Assembly (NCBI RefSeq): GCF_016741785.1 | Contig: NZ_JAERRL010000008.1 | Coordinates: 62,001 to 126,000 of the forward strand | Direction: 5' to 3' | Length of the DNA stretch: 64,000 nucleotides | Source: Streptomyces sp. 7-21 | GTDB lineage: Bacteria > Actinomycetota > Actinomycetes > Streptomycetales > Streptomycetaceae | Shown here: piece after piece, positions 31,735 to 40,670 of the stretch | How positions within the stretch are numbered: the stretch's first letter is position 1 | Layout of the letters: every line of letters begins with the position of its first letter | The notes under the pieces: model-generated | What the model was told of the DNA's origin: nothing | What the model saw: only the letters and a program-made list of their open reading frames with translations | Databases searched by the model: none | Position numbers and translations under genes: made by a program

Positions 31735-33144
31735 TCAGCTCGTGCCCCACCGGGCCGCGAACTCCCGCACCACCGGCTCGCGCCGGTGCGGGACGAGGCG
31801 CGAGGTGAAATCCGTCATGTACTCCGTGCCGCGCCCCGAACGCAGGCCCGTCAGCAGCGTCCCCGCCTCCTCCGCCGTGCGGCAGGCGTGTTCCAGCTCA
31901 CCCTCCTGGAGCTGCCCCGTCGCCATCACCAGCATCCCTATGGCCCGCCGCCGCGCCCGCCCGGCCGGGTGGCCGGCCAGAGCCTCGGCAGCACGGCGCT
32001 GGGCGGCGCGGCCCTGGCCCAGATCCCGGTGGCAGTGGGCGAGTTCGTCGGCGAGGTAGGCGGCGTCGAAGTGGCGGATCCACGGCGGCTCGGCGTCCGA
32101 CGCGGTGTCCCCGGCCCGGTCCATGGCGGCCAGCGAGGCGGAGGCCGCCCGGCGGCAGCCCTCGGCGTCGCCGAGCTGGGCGTGCCCGCGCGCCTCGGCC
32201 GCCAGGAACAGGGCCTCAGCGCGCGGCGTGGTCCGGCCGCGCGCGCCCTCCTGCGCGGCGCGCGCCAGCTGGATGACCTCGCGCGGGTTGCTGAGCTGGG
32301 CCGCGAGGTGGCTCATGCCGGCCGCCAGCACGTAGCCGCCGAAGCCGCGGTCACCGGCCGCCTGCGCCAGCCGCAGCGCCTGGATGTAGTAGCGCTGCGC
32401 GAGGCCGGGCAGGCCGCTGTCGACGGCCATGTAGCCGGCGAGTTCCGTCAGCCGGGCGGCCGCGGCGAACAGGCTGCGCCCGGTCTGCTCGCGGTAGGAG
32501 CCGGTCAGCAGCCCGGCGACGACGCTGTTGAGGTAGTGGACGACGACGGGCCGCACGTGCCCGGCGCCCCAGCGGCGGTCGAGGTCGATGAGCGCGGCCG
32601 TGGTGGCGCGGACCGCCTCGACGTCGGCCTCGCCCACCCGCGGCCCGGACGTCCGCGCCACCTCCGCGTCGGGCGGCGTGATGAGCCAGTCGCGGCTGGG
32701 CTCGACCAGCGCGGCGGGCGCCACGTGGGCCGCGCCGGAGCCCTGCGGGGCGGTCCGGCTCCCCTCGCCGTTCTCCCGGCGGGCGACGTCGGTGCGCCAC
32801 AGTTCGGTGGCGTGCTCCAGCGACTCGCTCAGCCCGGCCGCGAAGTGCAGGCCCACGGACGAGCCGAGCTGCCGGGTGGTGCCCATGCCGATCTCGTCGA
32901 CGGTGACCGCCCGGCCGAGCTTGCGGCCCAGCGCCTCGGCGATGATGTCCGGCGCGCGGCCGCGTGGCTGCTGCCCCCTGATCCAGCGGGCCACCGAGGT
33001 CTTGTCGTAACGGAAGTCGAGGCCGCGTTCGGCGGCGCACATGTTGACCCGGCGCGCCAGTCCGGCGTTGGAGCAGCCGGCCTCTTTGATGAGGGCCAGC
33101 AGGCGCTCGTTCGGCTGCCGGGCGATCAGTGGTCTTGACGTCAT
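31735..33144 (-). CDS. nsdA: NsdA-type regulator of sporulation and antibiotic production
   Basis: 469 residues. The N-terminus PNERLLALIKEAGCSNAGLA and ARWIRGQQPRGRAPDIIAEA match my memory of NsdA, a Streptomyces protein that lowers sporulation and antibiotic production. A helix-turn-helix-like region is followed by TPR-like helices from about 140 (VVHYLNSVVAGLLTGSYREQ; ALRLAQAAGDRGFGGYVLAA). ATG 33144 is chosen with GGAGGGAG upstream; frames before it have no homology. It is divergent from the prim-pol gene. Similar NsdA-like paralogues occur in streptomycetes, so orthology is likely rather than certain. Confidence 0.83.
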   Translation of the reverse strand: MTSRPLIARQPNERLLALIKEAGCSNAGLARRVNMCAAERGLDFRYDKTSVARWIRGQQPRGRAPDIIAEALGRKLGRAVTVDEIGMGTTRQLGSSVGLHFAAGLSESLEHATELWRTDVARRENGEGSRTAPQGSGAAHVAPAALVEPSRDWLITPPDAEVARTSGPRVGEADVEAVRATTAALIDLDRRWGAGHVRPVVVHYLNSVVAGLLTGSYREQTGRSLFAAAARLTELAGYMAVDSGLPGLAQRYYIQALRLAQAAGDRGFGGYVLAAGMSHLAAQLSNPREVIQLARAAQEGARGRTTPRAEALFLAAEARGHAQLGDAEGCRRAASASLAAMDRAGDTASDAEPPWIRHFDAAYLADELAHCHRDLGQGRAAQRRAAEALAGHPAGRARRRAIGMLVMATGQLQEGELEHACRTAEEAGTLLTGLRSGRGTEYMTDFTSRLVPHRREPVVREFAARWGTS

Positions 33145-33300
33145 CAGCTGCGCTCCCTCCGGGCACCCGGCACATGACTGCCCGTTACGGGGCCGTACCA
33201 TCCCGTACGCCCCCGCTGATGCACCGATGCGCCCCGGATGCGGACCATGGCGGGGAGACAACCTTCAGGCGGACCGTAACCCATCCGGGCGAGCGGAGTT

Positions 33301-33993
33301 GTGTTCGACGTGAACGAGCGTGCAGAGACCACCGGAGTCACGTTCTCCCCGGAAGCCCCGCCGGGGAGCCCCCCGCACCGTGACGCCCCGCTGCGGGACC
33401 ACGCCCTGTGGTACGCGACGGAGCGGCACTGGGACGTACTGCCGGGCACCTGGCTGACCGTGGCCAAACGGGGCGTGCCGGAATGCTCGTGCGGCCTGCT
33501 GGGCTGCGATGCGCCGGGGGCGCACCCCATGGACGCGAGCTGGCCCACGCGGGCGACGAGCAACGGCGCCGCCGTCCGGCGGGCGTGGACCGAGTGCCCC
33601 CGGGCGTCGATCCTGCTGCCGACGGGGCGGACGTTCGACGTGCTGGACGTGCCGGAGACCGCGGGCTGCCTGGCGCTGGCGCGGATGGAACGGATGGGGG
33701 TGGCGCTGGGGCCGGTCAGCTCGACGCCGTACGGCCGGATGATGTACTTCGTGCTGCCGGGCGGCGCGGCCAAGGCGTCGCAGGAGGCGCTGCGGCAGGC
33801 GGGGTACACGCCGGGGGCCATCGACATCAGGCCACGGGGCGAGGGCGAGCTGGTGCCCGCCCCGCCGACGCGCATGGGGACGCGGGGCGGCGTGCTGTGG
33901 GTGCGCGAGCCGACGACGGCCAACCGCTGGCTGCCCGACGCGGCGGAGCTGCTGCCGGTGCTCGCCTACGCCTGCGCCCGCGAGCCGCACTGA
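33301..33993 (+). CDS. Bifunctional primase/polymerase N-terminal-type protein
   Basis: 230 residues resembling the prim-pol N-terminal domain: ALWYATERHWDVLPGTWL, CSCGLLGCDAPGAHPMDASW (the Cys/His cluster typical of the family), PRASILLPTGRTFDVLDVPE and GAIDIRPRGEGELVPAPP. The usual catalytic D-x-D reads D-V-L-D here, and the protein is short, as in the stand-alone Streptomyces members, which may be regulatory rather than enzymatic. GTG 33301 is used; GTG 33313 is an alternative. It is divergent from the nsdA-like gene. Confidence 0.83.
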   Translation: MFDVNERAETTGVTFSPEAPPGSPPHRDAPLRDHALWYATERHWDVLPGTWLTVAKRGVPECSCGLLGCDAPGAHPMDASWPTRATSNGAAVRRAWTECPRASILLPTGRTFDVLDVPETAGCLALARMERMGVALGPVSSTPYGRMMYFVLPGGAAKASQEALRQAGYTPGAIDIRPRGEGELVPAPPTRMGTRGGVLWVREPTTANRWLPDAAELLPVLAYACAREPH

Positions 33994-34074
33994 CCCGGGC
34001 GGTCCGGCGCGTGCGGGCGTGCCCGGCGCCGGGCCGCGTTACCGGTCCGTACGGCGCACCGTAGGGTGTGACGC

Positions 34075-34929
34075 ATGGCTGACCAGGGGGAGAACGGCAG
34101 AAGAAGCGGCGAAACGGACCGCACGGCGGACGGCATCGCGGGCATATCCGGTGAGCCGGGCACGCCCGCCGTGCGGGTGCGCGGGCTGTGGAAGACCTTC
34201 GGGGAGCAGCCGGCCGTGGCCGGGATCGACCTCGATCTCCCGGCCGGCCGGTTCATCGGCCTCGTGGGCCCCAACGGCGCGGGCAAGACCACCACGCTGT
34301 CGATGATCACCGGCCTGCTGCGGCCCGATGAGGGCACGGTGGAGATCGCCGGGCACGACGTGTGGCGCGATCCCGTCGCCGTGAAGTCCCGGATCGGCGT
34401 GCTGCCGGAGGGCCTGCGGCTGTTCGAGCGGCTCTCCGGGCGCGAGCTGCTGACCTATCTCGGCCGGCTGCGCGGGCTGCCCGGACCGGAGGTGGAACGC
34501 CGCGCGGACCAGCTGCTCGACCTGCTGGATTTGTCCGGCTCCCAGTCCAAGCTGGTCGTCGACTACTCGACCGGCATGCGGAAGAAGATCGGCCTGGCCG
34601 CGGCGCTGCTGCACAACCCCGAGGTGCTGTTCCTCGACGAGCCGTTCGAGGGCGTGGACCCGGTGTCGGCGCAGACGATCCGCGGGGTGCTGGAGCGCTT
34701 CACGGACTCGGGCGCCACGGTCGTCTTCTCCAGCCACGTCATGGAGCTGGTCGAGTCGCTGTGCGACTGGGTGGCCGTGATCTCCGCCGGGCGGATCCGG
34801 GCCCAGGGGCCGCTGGCCGAGGTGCGCGGCGACGCCCCGTCGCTCCAGGACGCGTTCCTGGCGCTGGTCGGCGCCTCGCGGGGCAACCCGCAGGGGCACG
34901 ACCTGGACTGGCTCGGCGGTGGCAGATGA
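34075..34929 (+). CDS. ABC transporter ATP-binding protein
   Basis: 284 residues. Walker A GPNGAGKTTT near 64-73, signature YSTGMRKKIGLA, Walker B VLFLDEPFEGVD and H-loop VVFSSHVMELVE are all present. The signature deviates from LSGGQ, as is usual in this two-gene exporter family. The stop overlaps the permease start by ATGA. The substrate is unknown. Confidence 0.92.
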   Translation: MADQGENGRRSGETDRTADGIAGISGEPGTPAVRVRGLWKTFGEQPAVAGIDLDLPAGRFIGLVGPNGAGKTTTLSMITGLLRPDEGTVEIAGHDVWRDPVAVKSRIGVLPEGLRLFERLSGRELLTYLGRLRGLPGPEVERRADQLLDLLDLSGSQSKLVVDYSTGMRKKIGLAAALLHNPEVLFLDEPFEGVDPVSAQTIRGVLERFTDSGATVVFSSHVMELVESLCDWVAVISAGRIRAQGPLAEVRGDAPSLQDAFLALVGASRGNPQGHDLDWLGGGR

Positions 34930-36551
34930 GCGCGGCGGTCACCGCGGGCGCGGCGGACACCCGCACCGTCGTCGCGACGTTCGCGCGCCTGAAGCTGTCG
35001 CTGATCCGCAACGGCGTGCGGCAGACCACCGGGCGCACGGCGGTGTTCCTGACCACGGCCGTTTTCGTCGTGGGCATCGGCGGGCTGTCCGCGCTCGGCA
35101 TGCTGGCGCTGCGCGGGCACGAGCACGCCGCCGACGTGACGCTGTCGCTCCTCACCCCCCTGGTCCTGGGCTGGGCGTTCGCGCCGCTGTTCGTCAGCGC
35201 CGTGGACGAGACGCTGGACCCGGTGCGGCTGGCGATGCTGCCGCTGCGGCCCCGGCCGCTGCTGGCCGCCCAGCTCACCGCCTCGGTGCTGGGCCTCGGC
35301 CCGCTGTTCACGGTGCTCATCACGGCCGGCGCGGCGGCGGCCCTCGCGCACGGCGCGGCGGGCGCGGCCACGGCGGTGGTGGCGGTGCCGCTGGTGCTGC
35401 TGGTGTGCGCGGCGCTGGCGCGGGCCCTGGCCACCGCCAACGCCCGGATGCTGGGCAGCCGGAAGGGCCGTGACCTGGCGATCTTCTCCGGCCTGCTGGT
35501 CGCCTTCGGCCTCCAGGGCATGAACGTGGTCTACACGCGCGTCGCCGAGGCCGAGGACTACGGCCCGCTTGAGACCACGGCCGGCATCGTGCGCTGGATT
35601 CCGCCGGTCTCGGCCGTGGACGCGGTGCGGGCGGCCGGTGAGGGGGAGCACGGCACGGTCGCGTACGGGCTGCTCGGCACGGCAGCGCTGCTGCTGCTTC
35701 TGCTGTGGTGGTGGAGCCGGACGCTGACGCGGCTGATGACCGCGCCCGACGCCTCCACGCTCGCCCCGCCCGCCGGCCAGGCCCGCCAGCGGCGCCGGGC
35801 GGGCACCGGCCTCGCCAGGTGGCTGCCCGGGGGCCGTACCGGGACCGTGATGGAACGCTCGCTGCGGTACGCCTGGCGCGACCCGAAGACGAAGATGGGC
35901 TGGGCCGCCGCGCTGGGCATGGGGCTGCTGCTGCCCGTGGTCTTCGCGGTGCAGGGGACCGAGAGCCTGTACCACTCCTGCTGGGCCGCCGGGATGCTGG
36001 CGCTGACGATGTTCAACCAGTTCGGGCAGGACTACAGCGCCTTCTGGCTGGTGGCGCAGACCATCACCAGCCCGCGCGACGCCTACCTCGAACTGCGCGG
36101 CCGGGCCCTGGCGATCCTGCTGATCGCCACGCCGTACACGGCGCTGGTGGTGTGCTGCGGCGCCGCGCTGTTCGGGCAGTGGGGGACGTTCAGCGACGCG
36201 CTGGGCCTGGCCTGGGCGCTGCTCGGCGCGCTCGTCGGGGCGGGTGCCCTCACCTCGGCGCGCTACCCGTACTCCATCCCCGAGGACAACCCGATGCGGA
36301 ACGTGGCCGCGGGGCAGGGCGCGCTGGCGTACACGGGCATCATCGGCGGGATCGCGGCCGGCGCGCTGCTGTGCGCCCCGGTGATCGCGCTCGACGTGCT
36401 GCTGTACCGCACGGCCGAGGACCTGGTGTGGCTGGTGCTGCCGGTGGGCGCGGTGTATGGCGCGGTCACGGCCTGGCTGGGCCTGCGGCTCGCGGCGCGC
36501 ACGGCCTACGCCCGGCTGCCGGAGATCCTCCAGGCGGTCAGCCGGGCCTGA
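34926..36551 (+). CDS. ABC transporter permease (large membrane subunit)
   Basis: 541 residues with about twelve to fourteen hydrophobic segments, for example TAVFLTTAVFVVGIGGLSAL and MGWAAALGMGLLLPVVFAVQ. It pairs with the ATPase gene it overlaps. The domain is like the actinobacterial ABC-2-type permeases, which have no assigned substrate. Confidence 0.88.
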   Translation: MSAAVTAGAADTRTVVATFARLKLSLIRNGVRQTTGRTAVFLTTAVFVVGIGGLSALGMLALRGHEHAADVTLSLLTPLVLGWAFAPLFVSAVDETLDPVRLAMLPLRPRPLLAAQLTASVLGLGPLFTVLITAGAAAALAHGAAGAATAVVAVPLVLLVCAALARALATANARMLGSRKGRDLAIFSGLLVAFGLQGMNVVYTRVAEAEDYGPLETTAGIVRWIPPVSAVDAVRAAGEGEHGTVAYGLLGTAALLLLLLWWWSRTLTRLMTAPDASTLAPPAGQARQRRRAGTGLARWLPGGRTGTVMERSLRYAWRDPKTKMGWAAALGMGLLLPVVFAVQGTESLYHSCWAAGMLALTMFNQFGQDYSAFWLVAQTITSPRDAYLELRGRALAILLIATPYTALVVCCGAALFGQWGTFSDALGLAWALLGALVGAGALTSARYPYSIPEDNPMRNVAAGQGALAYTGIIGGIAAGALLCAPVIALDVLLYRTAEDLVWLVLPVGAVYGAVTAWLGLRLAARTAYARLPEILQAVSRA

Positions 36552-36663
36552 CCGCCCGCGCCCGCCGCGGCAACCGTCCGCCGGTGGCACGGCCGGCCGG
36601 GCGTGGCGGCGTCAGCCTGCCCGGCCTGGCCGGTGGTCCCCCGCGCGCGGCGCGGAACGAGCG

Positions 36664-37356
36664 TCACGCGGTGGCGACGAAGACGTGCATCGCGACCGTC
36701 GGCGCCAGCTCGGCGTACTCACCGCCGCTGCCGACCTGTACGCCCCCGGACGTACCCGCCGTCACGCTCACCGAGGCACCGGGCTGCACCCCCGCCCGCC
36801 GCAGGGTCTGCATCACCTGCGGGTCGGTCTGCACTGGCTCGCCGATGCGGCGGACGATCACCGTCTTGCCGTCTTCCGTCGCCAGCTCGGACAGCGCGAC
36901 CATGCCCTCGCCCAGGAACGGGTCGGGCTCGCCCTTCTCCCCCAGCTCGGCCAGGGCCGGGATGGGGTTGCCGTACGGCGACTCGGTCGGGTGGTCCAGC
37001 AGTTCGAGCACCCGTCGTTCGACGGCATCGCTCATCACGTGCTCCCAGCGGCACGCCTCGGCGTGCACCTGCTCCCACTCCAGGCCGATGACGTCCACGA
37101 GCAGGCACTCGGCGAGACGGTGCTTGCGCATGACCCGCTCGGCCAGCCGCCTGCCCTGGTCGGTCAGCTCCAGGTGGCGATCCCCCGCGATCTTGAGCAG
37201 GCCGTCGCGTTCCATGCGGGCAACCGTCTGGCTGACCGTCGGACCGCTCTGTTCCAGCCGCTCGGCGATGCGCGCGCGCATCGGGACCACCCCTTCTTCC
37301 TCCAGCTCCAGGATGGTGCGGAGGTACATCTCGGTGGTGTCGATGAGTCCGGACAT
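36664..37356 (-). CDS. dmdR1: DtxR-family iron-dependent repressor (DmdR1/IdeR type)
   Basis: 230 residues, the usual length. The winged helix reads DTTEMYLRTILELEEEGVVP and QSGPTVSQTVARMERDGLL. The dimer and metal-binding domain has HRLAECLLVDVIGLEW and ACRWEHVMSDAVERRVLELL with the conserved Cys, Glu and His ligands, and an SH3-like domain closes the protein. With ferrous iron it should repress siderophore and iron-uptake genes. ATG 37356 is the family start. No clear iron box is visible in the 95 bases shared with the divergent isomerase gene. Confidence 0.92.
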   Translation of the reverse strand: MSGLIDTTEMYLRTILELEEEGVVPMRARIAERLEQSGPTVSQTVARMERDGLLKIAGDRHLELTDQGRRLAERVMRKHRLAECLLVDVIGLEWEQVHAEACRWEHVMSDAVERRVLELLDHPTESPYGNPIPALAELGEKGEPDPFLGEGMVALSELATEDGKTVIVRRIGEPVQTDPQVMQTLRRAGVQPGASVSVTAGTSGGVQVGSGGEYAELAPTVAMHVFVATA

Positions 37357-37451
37357 GAAAGCCCCTCGATGTCTCGTGCGGTGGCCCTGGTCCAATTCTG
37401 ACGTATGGCTGTGACAACCGTTCCCGCACTGCGGAGAGAGGGGCCGCCCCC

Positions 37452-38174
37452 ATGGAACTCGCCAGCCGCTACTTCGATTCCGTGACCGAACTGCTGCGCA
37501 GAGTAAGGGAGGAGGAGGTCGAAGCCGTCGGCCGTGCCGCGGGAATGGTTGCTGCCACCGTAACCGAGGGCGGCACGGTCTTCGCCAGCGGAGCCGGGCA
37601 CAGCGCGCTCATCGCACAGGACCTCGTCTACCGCGCGGGAGGCCTCGCCCTGGTCAACCTCCTTGCGATACCGGGCGCTACCGGGGTCGCCACGGTCCCC
37701 GCCACGCTCGGCACCGCGCTGGAGCGGCTGAGCGGGCTCGCGGCCGCCGCGCTCGACACCAGCCCGGCCCGCGCGGGAGATCTGCTGCTCGTCGTCTCGC
37801 TGTCGGGCAAGAACGCGCTGCCCGTCGAACTCGCCTCGCACGCACGGCAGCGGGGGCTGCGCGTGATCGGGCTCACGTCCGCCGCCGCGTACGGCGGCCG
37901 GCTGGCGGACCACTGCGATGTGGTGCTCGACACGAAGGTCCCCGTCGGGGACGCCGCGCTCACGGCCGAGGGCGTGGGGGCGCCGTTCGGCCCGGTCTCC
38001 ACGGTGGTGGGCGCGGCGCTCGCGCAGGCGGTGATGGCCGAGGCGGCCGGGCTGCTGGCCGCGCGCGGCATCACGCCGCCGGTGCTGCGCTCGGCGAACG
38101 TGGACGGCGGGCGCGAGTGGAACGACCGCCTGCTGGCCCAGCACGCCGACCGGATTCTGTGGCGGCGGGCCTGA
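37452..38174 (+). CDS. SIS-domain phosphosugar isomerase/binding protein
   Basis: 240 residues of the SIS fold: TVTEGGTVFASGAGHSALIA, PARAGDLLLVVSLSGKNALP (phosphate-binding Ser-Gly loop) and GLRVIGLTSAAAYGG. Such proteins isomerise or sense sugar phosphates. GAGAGAGGGG lies just before ATG 37452. It is divergent from the iron regulator, an arrangement I recall in S. coelicolor (near SCO4393/4394). A perfect palindromic terminator follows the stop. Confidence 0.88.
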   Translation: MELASRYFDSVTELLRRVREEEVEAVGRAAGMVAATVTEGGTVFASGAGHSALIAQDLVYRAGGLALVNLLAIPGATGVATVPATLGTALERLSGLAAAALDTSPARAGDLLLVVSLSGKNALPVELASHARQRGLRVIGLTSAAAYGGRLADHCDVVLDTKVPVGDAALTAEGVGAPFGPVSTVVGAALAQAVMAEAAGLLAARGITPPVLRSANVDGGREWNDRLLAQHADRILWRRA

Positions 38175-38179
38175 CCGCG

Positions 38180-38207
38180 CCGGTGCGGGGCCGCGGCCCC
38201 GCACCGG
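38180..38207 (+). terminator. Perfect 28-base palindrome after the SIS-domain gene
   Basis: CCGGTGCGGGGC (38180-38191) pairs exactly with GCCCCGCACCGG (38196-38207) around CGCG. It begins six bases after the stop codon at 38174 and has no T-run, as is common for streptomycete terminators. Confidence 0.8.
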
Positions 38208-38254
38208 AACATGGCCCGGAAAACCGGGGAGAACAGCGCCGGACAATAAATGCG

Positions 38255-38283
38255 TTGCTGCCGTTGCTTCCCGCCCCTAGCGT
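38255..38283 (+). promoter_or_regulatory. Promoter of the short leader-peptide transcript
   Basis: -35 TTGCTG (38255-38260) and -10 TAGCGT (38278-38283) are 17 bases apart, good matches to the vegetative sigma (HrdB) consensus. The predicted start, near 38290, leads directly to the strong ribosome binding site at 38297-38310. Confidence 0.65.
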
Positions 38284-38316
38284 GGAGGGCACACGAGAAG
38301 GGAGGTGATCCGGCAG

Positions 38317-38355
38317 ATGAGTGATGACCGGACGCGTGAGGTGGCTGCGGCCTAG
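38317..38355 (+). CDS. 12-residue leader-like peptide with an almost perfect Shine-Dalgarno
   Basis: The ORF reads MSDDRTREVAAA and stops at 38355. AGAAGGGAGGTGATC, ending at 38310, is complementary to nearly all of the 3' end of 16S rRNA (known anti-SD GATCACCTCCTTTCT), with one G replacing A, and is six bases from the ATG. So extended a match is rare and supports real translation. The peptide shows no run of one amino acid, so it is not a classical attenuation leader. After it come short hairpins and a terminator with six Ts. Confidence 0.6.
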   Translation: MSDDRTREVAAA

Positions 38356-38410
38356 CCGCCGTCCCACACCACGTGGTGCCGGCGCAGCCGGCCAATCCCA
38401 AGCAGTCACC

Positions 38411-38494
38411 CGATCCGCGGGCCGCCGGTAACGTCCGGCCGGCTCCCCGCCGGCGCCCAGCGCCGGAGGGGACCAGGCCCGCGGGTCGTTTTTT
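38411..38494 (+). terminator. Intrinsic terminator with T-run
   Basis: CGATCCGCGGGCC (38411-38423) pairs with GGCCCGCGGGTCG (38476-38488), 13 bp with one U-G pair. Smaller hairpins (CCGGCG/CGCCGG and GCCGG/CCGGC) sit in the 52-base apical region. TTTTTT follows immediately. A U-tailed terminator of this strength is unusual in such GC-rich DNA. Confidence 0.8.
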
Positions 38495-38548
38495 GTGCCC
38501 GTCTGCTGGTGCCTGTCTGCTGGTGCCCGCCGCCGGGCACGGCACGGG

Positions 38549-39286
38549 CTACGGGCACAGGCGCTCGACGGTCCAGGCCGCCGCCCCGCCCCGCTCGCCC
38601 CCGGCGTCCTCCCGGCGCACGTACCGCAGCCGGTCGTGCAGGCGGTTCTCCCGGCCCTGCCAGAACTCCACCGCCGACGGCACCACGCGGTAGCCGCCCC
38701 ACTGCGGCGGCGCGGGCACGTCCTCCCCCTCCGGGTACCGTTCGGCGAGCTCCGCGTACAGCCGGTCCAGCTCCGCCCGGGAGGCCACGCGCGAGGACTG
38801 CTCGCTGGCCCAGGCGCCCAGCTGCGAGCCGTGCGGCCGGGTGCGGAAGTAGGCCACCGTCTCGTCCCGGCCGGTGCGCTCGGCGCGGCCGGAGATGATC
38901 ACTTGGCGGGCGACGCCGTGCCAGGGGAAGAGCAGCGAGACGTGCGGGTTGGCCTCGATCTCGCGGCCCTTGCGGGAGCCGTAGTTGGTGAAGAAGACGA
39001 AGCCGCGCTCGTCGAAGCTCTTGAGCAGGACCGTGCGCGAGCTGGGCACGCCTGAGGCGTCGGCCGTGGCGAGGACCATGGCGTTCGGCTCGTGCAGCCC
39101 GCTGCCGGCGGCTTCGCGGAACCAGCGGCCGAACTGTGTCACCGGGTCGGCGGCGAGGTCCTTCTCGTCGAGCCCGGCCGCGCGGTACCGGGCGCGCATG
39201 GCGGCGGGGTCGAGCTGCGGGGAGGCCTGCGGAGAGGCGGAAACGGAGTCGGTGGTGCGGTCTGTGCTGCTGTCGGCGTGGGACAC
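38549..39286 (-). CDS. pdxH: Pyridoxamine 5'-phosphate oxidase
   Basis: About 245 residues from GTG 39286 ([15 protein letters not shown] follows); an ATG at 39316 would add ten residues. Conserved segments are [99 protein letters not shown] and the C-terminal [16 protein letters not shown], the FMN- and substrate-binding elements. It oxidises pyridoxine or pyridoxamine 5'-phosphate to pyridoxal 5'-phosphate. It is divergent from the citrate synthase-like gene, and the start is not settled. Confidence 0.93.
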   Translation of the reverse strand: MSHADSSTDRTTDSVSASPQASPQLDPAAMRARYRAAGLDEKDLAADPVTQFGRWFREAAGSGLHEPNAMVLATADASGVPSSRTVLLKSFDERGFVFFTNYGSRKGREIEANPHVSLLFPWHGVARQVIISGRAERTGRDETVAYFRTRPHGSQLGAWASEQSSRVASRAELDRLYAELAERYPEGEDVPAPPQWGGYRVVPSAVEFWQGRENRLHDRLRYVRREDAGGERGGAAAWTVERLCP

Positions 39287-39380
39287 GGGGCATATCTTGC
39301 AACACGCGACTGACATCGGCCGCTCGTGCCGGAATCCGTCCCGCGAACCCCCGGTGGCCCACGGTGGTTACAGTGGCGCC

Positions 39381-40481
39381 ATGGAGCCGCATCCGCCCGT
39401 CACGCCCCGGTTCGTCCCCGGACTCGAGGGAGTCGTCGCGTGCGAGACCGAGATCGCCGAGCCGGACCGGGAGGGCGGCGCCCTGCGCTACCGGGGCGTC
39501 GACATCGAGGAGCTGGCGGGCCGGGTGCCGTTCGAGAAGGTGTGGGGCCTGCTGGTGGACGGCTCCTTCGAGCCGGGCCTGCCGCCGGCCGAGCCGTTCC
39601 CGCTGCCGGTGCGGTCCGGGGACGTGCGGGTGGACGTGCAGGCGGCGCTGGCGATGCTGGCGCCCGCCTGGGGGCTGCGGCCGCTGCTGGACATCGACGA
39701 GCGGCAGGCCAGGGACGACCTCGCGCGCGCCGCCGTGATGGCGCTCAGCTACGTGGCGCAGTCGGCGCGGGGCAGCGGTCTGCCGGTCGTGCCGCAGCGG
39801 GAGATCGACAAGGCGGACGGCTTCGCCGAGCGCTTCCTGCGCCGCTGGCGCGGTGAGCCCGATCCGCGTCACGTGGCGGCCATCGACGCCTACTGGACGG
39901 CCGCCGCTGAACACGGCATGAATGCCTCGACGTTCACCGCCCGCGTCATCGCCTCCACGGGCGCAGACGTGGCGGCGGCCCTGTCGGGCGCGGTCGGCGC
40001 GATGTCCGGCCCGCTGCACGGCGGGGCGCCCTCGCGGGTGCTGGGCATGCTCGAGGAGGTCGAACGCACCGGTGACGCCGAGGCGTACGTGCGGCGCGCG
40101 CTGGACGCGGGGCAGCGCCTGATGGGCTTCGGCCACCGCGTCTACCGCGCCGAGGACCCGCGGGCGCGGGTGCTGCGGCGCACTGCGCGGGAGCTGGGCG
40201 CGCCGCGCTTCGGGGCCGCCGCGGCGCTGGAGCGGGCGGCGCTGGCGGCGCTGCGCGAGCGGCGGCCGGACCGGGTGCTGGCGACGAACCTGGAGTTCTG
40301 GGCGGCGGTGCTGCTGGACTTCGCCGAGGTGCCGGGCGAGATGTTCGCGGCGATGTTCACGTGCGCCCGCACGGCGGGCTGGTCCGCCCACATCCTGGAG
40401 CAGAAGCGGACCGGACGCCTGGTGCGCCCCACCGCCCGCTACACCGGCCCGGCACCGCGGCCGGCGCGGGCCGTGGGCTGA
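39381..40481 (+). CDS. Citrate synthase-like protein
   Basis: 366 residues. The substrate loop GAMSGPLHGGAPSRVLGMLE, the region LMGFGHRVYRAEDPRARVLR and AGWSAHILEQKRTGRLVRPT carry the His and Arg residues of citrate synthases; N-terminal ALRYRGVDIEELAGRVPFEK also matches. It should condense acetyl-CoA with oxaloacetate or a related acyl-CoA and keto acid. ATG 39381 lies 13 bases after TACAGT, a plausible -10 box, so the message may be almost leaderless. In S. coelicolor a citrate synthase-like gene also neighbours pdxH, as I recall. Confidence 0.9.
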   Translation: MEPHPPVTPRFVPGLEGVVACETEIAEPDREGGALRYRGVDIEELAGRVPFEKVWGLLVDGSFEPGLPPAEPFPLPVRSGDVRVDVQAALAMLAPAWGLRPLLDIDERQARDDLARAAVMALSYVAQSARGSGLPVVPQREIDKADGFAERFLRRWRGEPDPRHVAAIDAYWTAAAEHGMNASTFTARVIASTGADVAAALSGAVGAMSGPLHGGAPSRVLGMLEEVERTGDAEAYVRRALDAGQRLMGFGHRVYRAEDPRARVLRRTARELGAPRFGAAAALERAALAALRERRPDRVLATNLEFWAAVLLDFAEVPGEMFAAMFTCARTAGWSAHILEQKRTGRLVRPTARYTGPAPRPARAVG

Positions 40482-40670
40482 CCGCTCGCGCACCTGCCGC
40501 CGCGGATCGGAGCGGGCGCGGCGCGCGCCGGGCGTGCTCCCTGGCGCATTGGGGCTTTTCCCGCCTGAAGCCCGCCATTCCGCGCTGGCACACCTGTCTC
40601 CTCCGTTACGATCCCCCTACCGCGTGTGGCCATCCCCGCCGAGGGGGACGACGCAAGGGGGCGAACGCGC

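Larger units (their letters stand above)
38284..38495 (+). ncRNA. Structured short transcript (about 200 nt) with a 12-codon ORF
   Basis: A consensus-like promoter, a strong ribosome binding site, a 12-codon ORF and an intrinsic terminator enclose about 200 nt with no downstream gene in the same direction; pdxH converges. Inner elements include CACCACGTGGTG and GCCGGC-GCA-GCCGGC hairpins. It could be a small RNA or an orphan attenuator. I recall a small RNA, scr4389, reported near this location in S. coelicolor, but identity is not shown. Confidence 0.55.

Noticed and set aside
37357..37451. Iron box in the divergent dmdR1 / SIS-domain promoter
   Set aside because: I looked for a TTAGGTTAGGCTAACCTAA-like palindrome and saw none.
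38406..40493. 695-residue frame on the minus strand opposite the citrate synthase-like gene
   Set aside because: It reads through the citrate synthase-like gene antisense and through pdxH out of frame; codon bias fits those genes.
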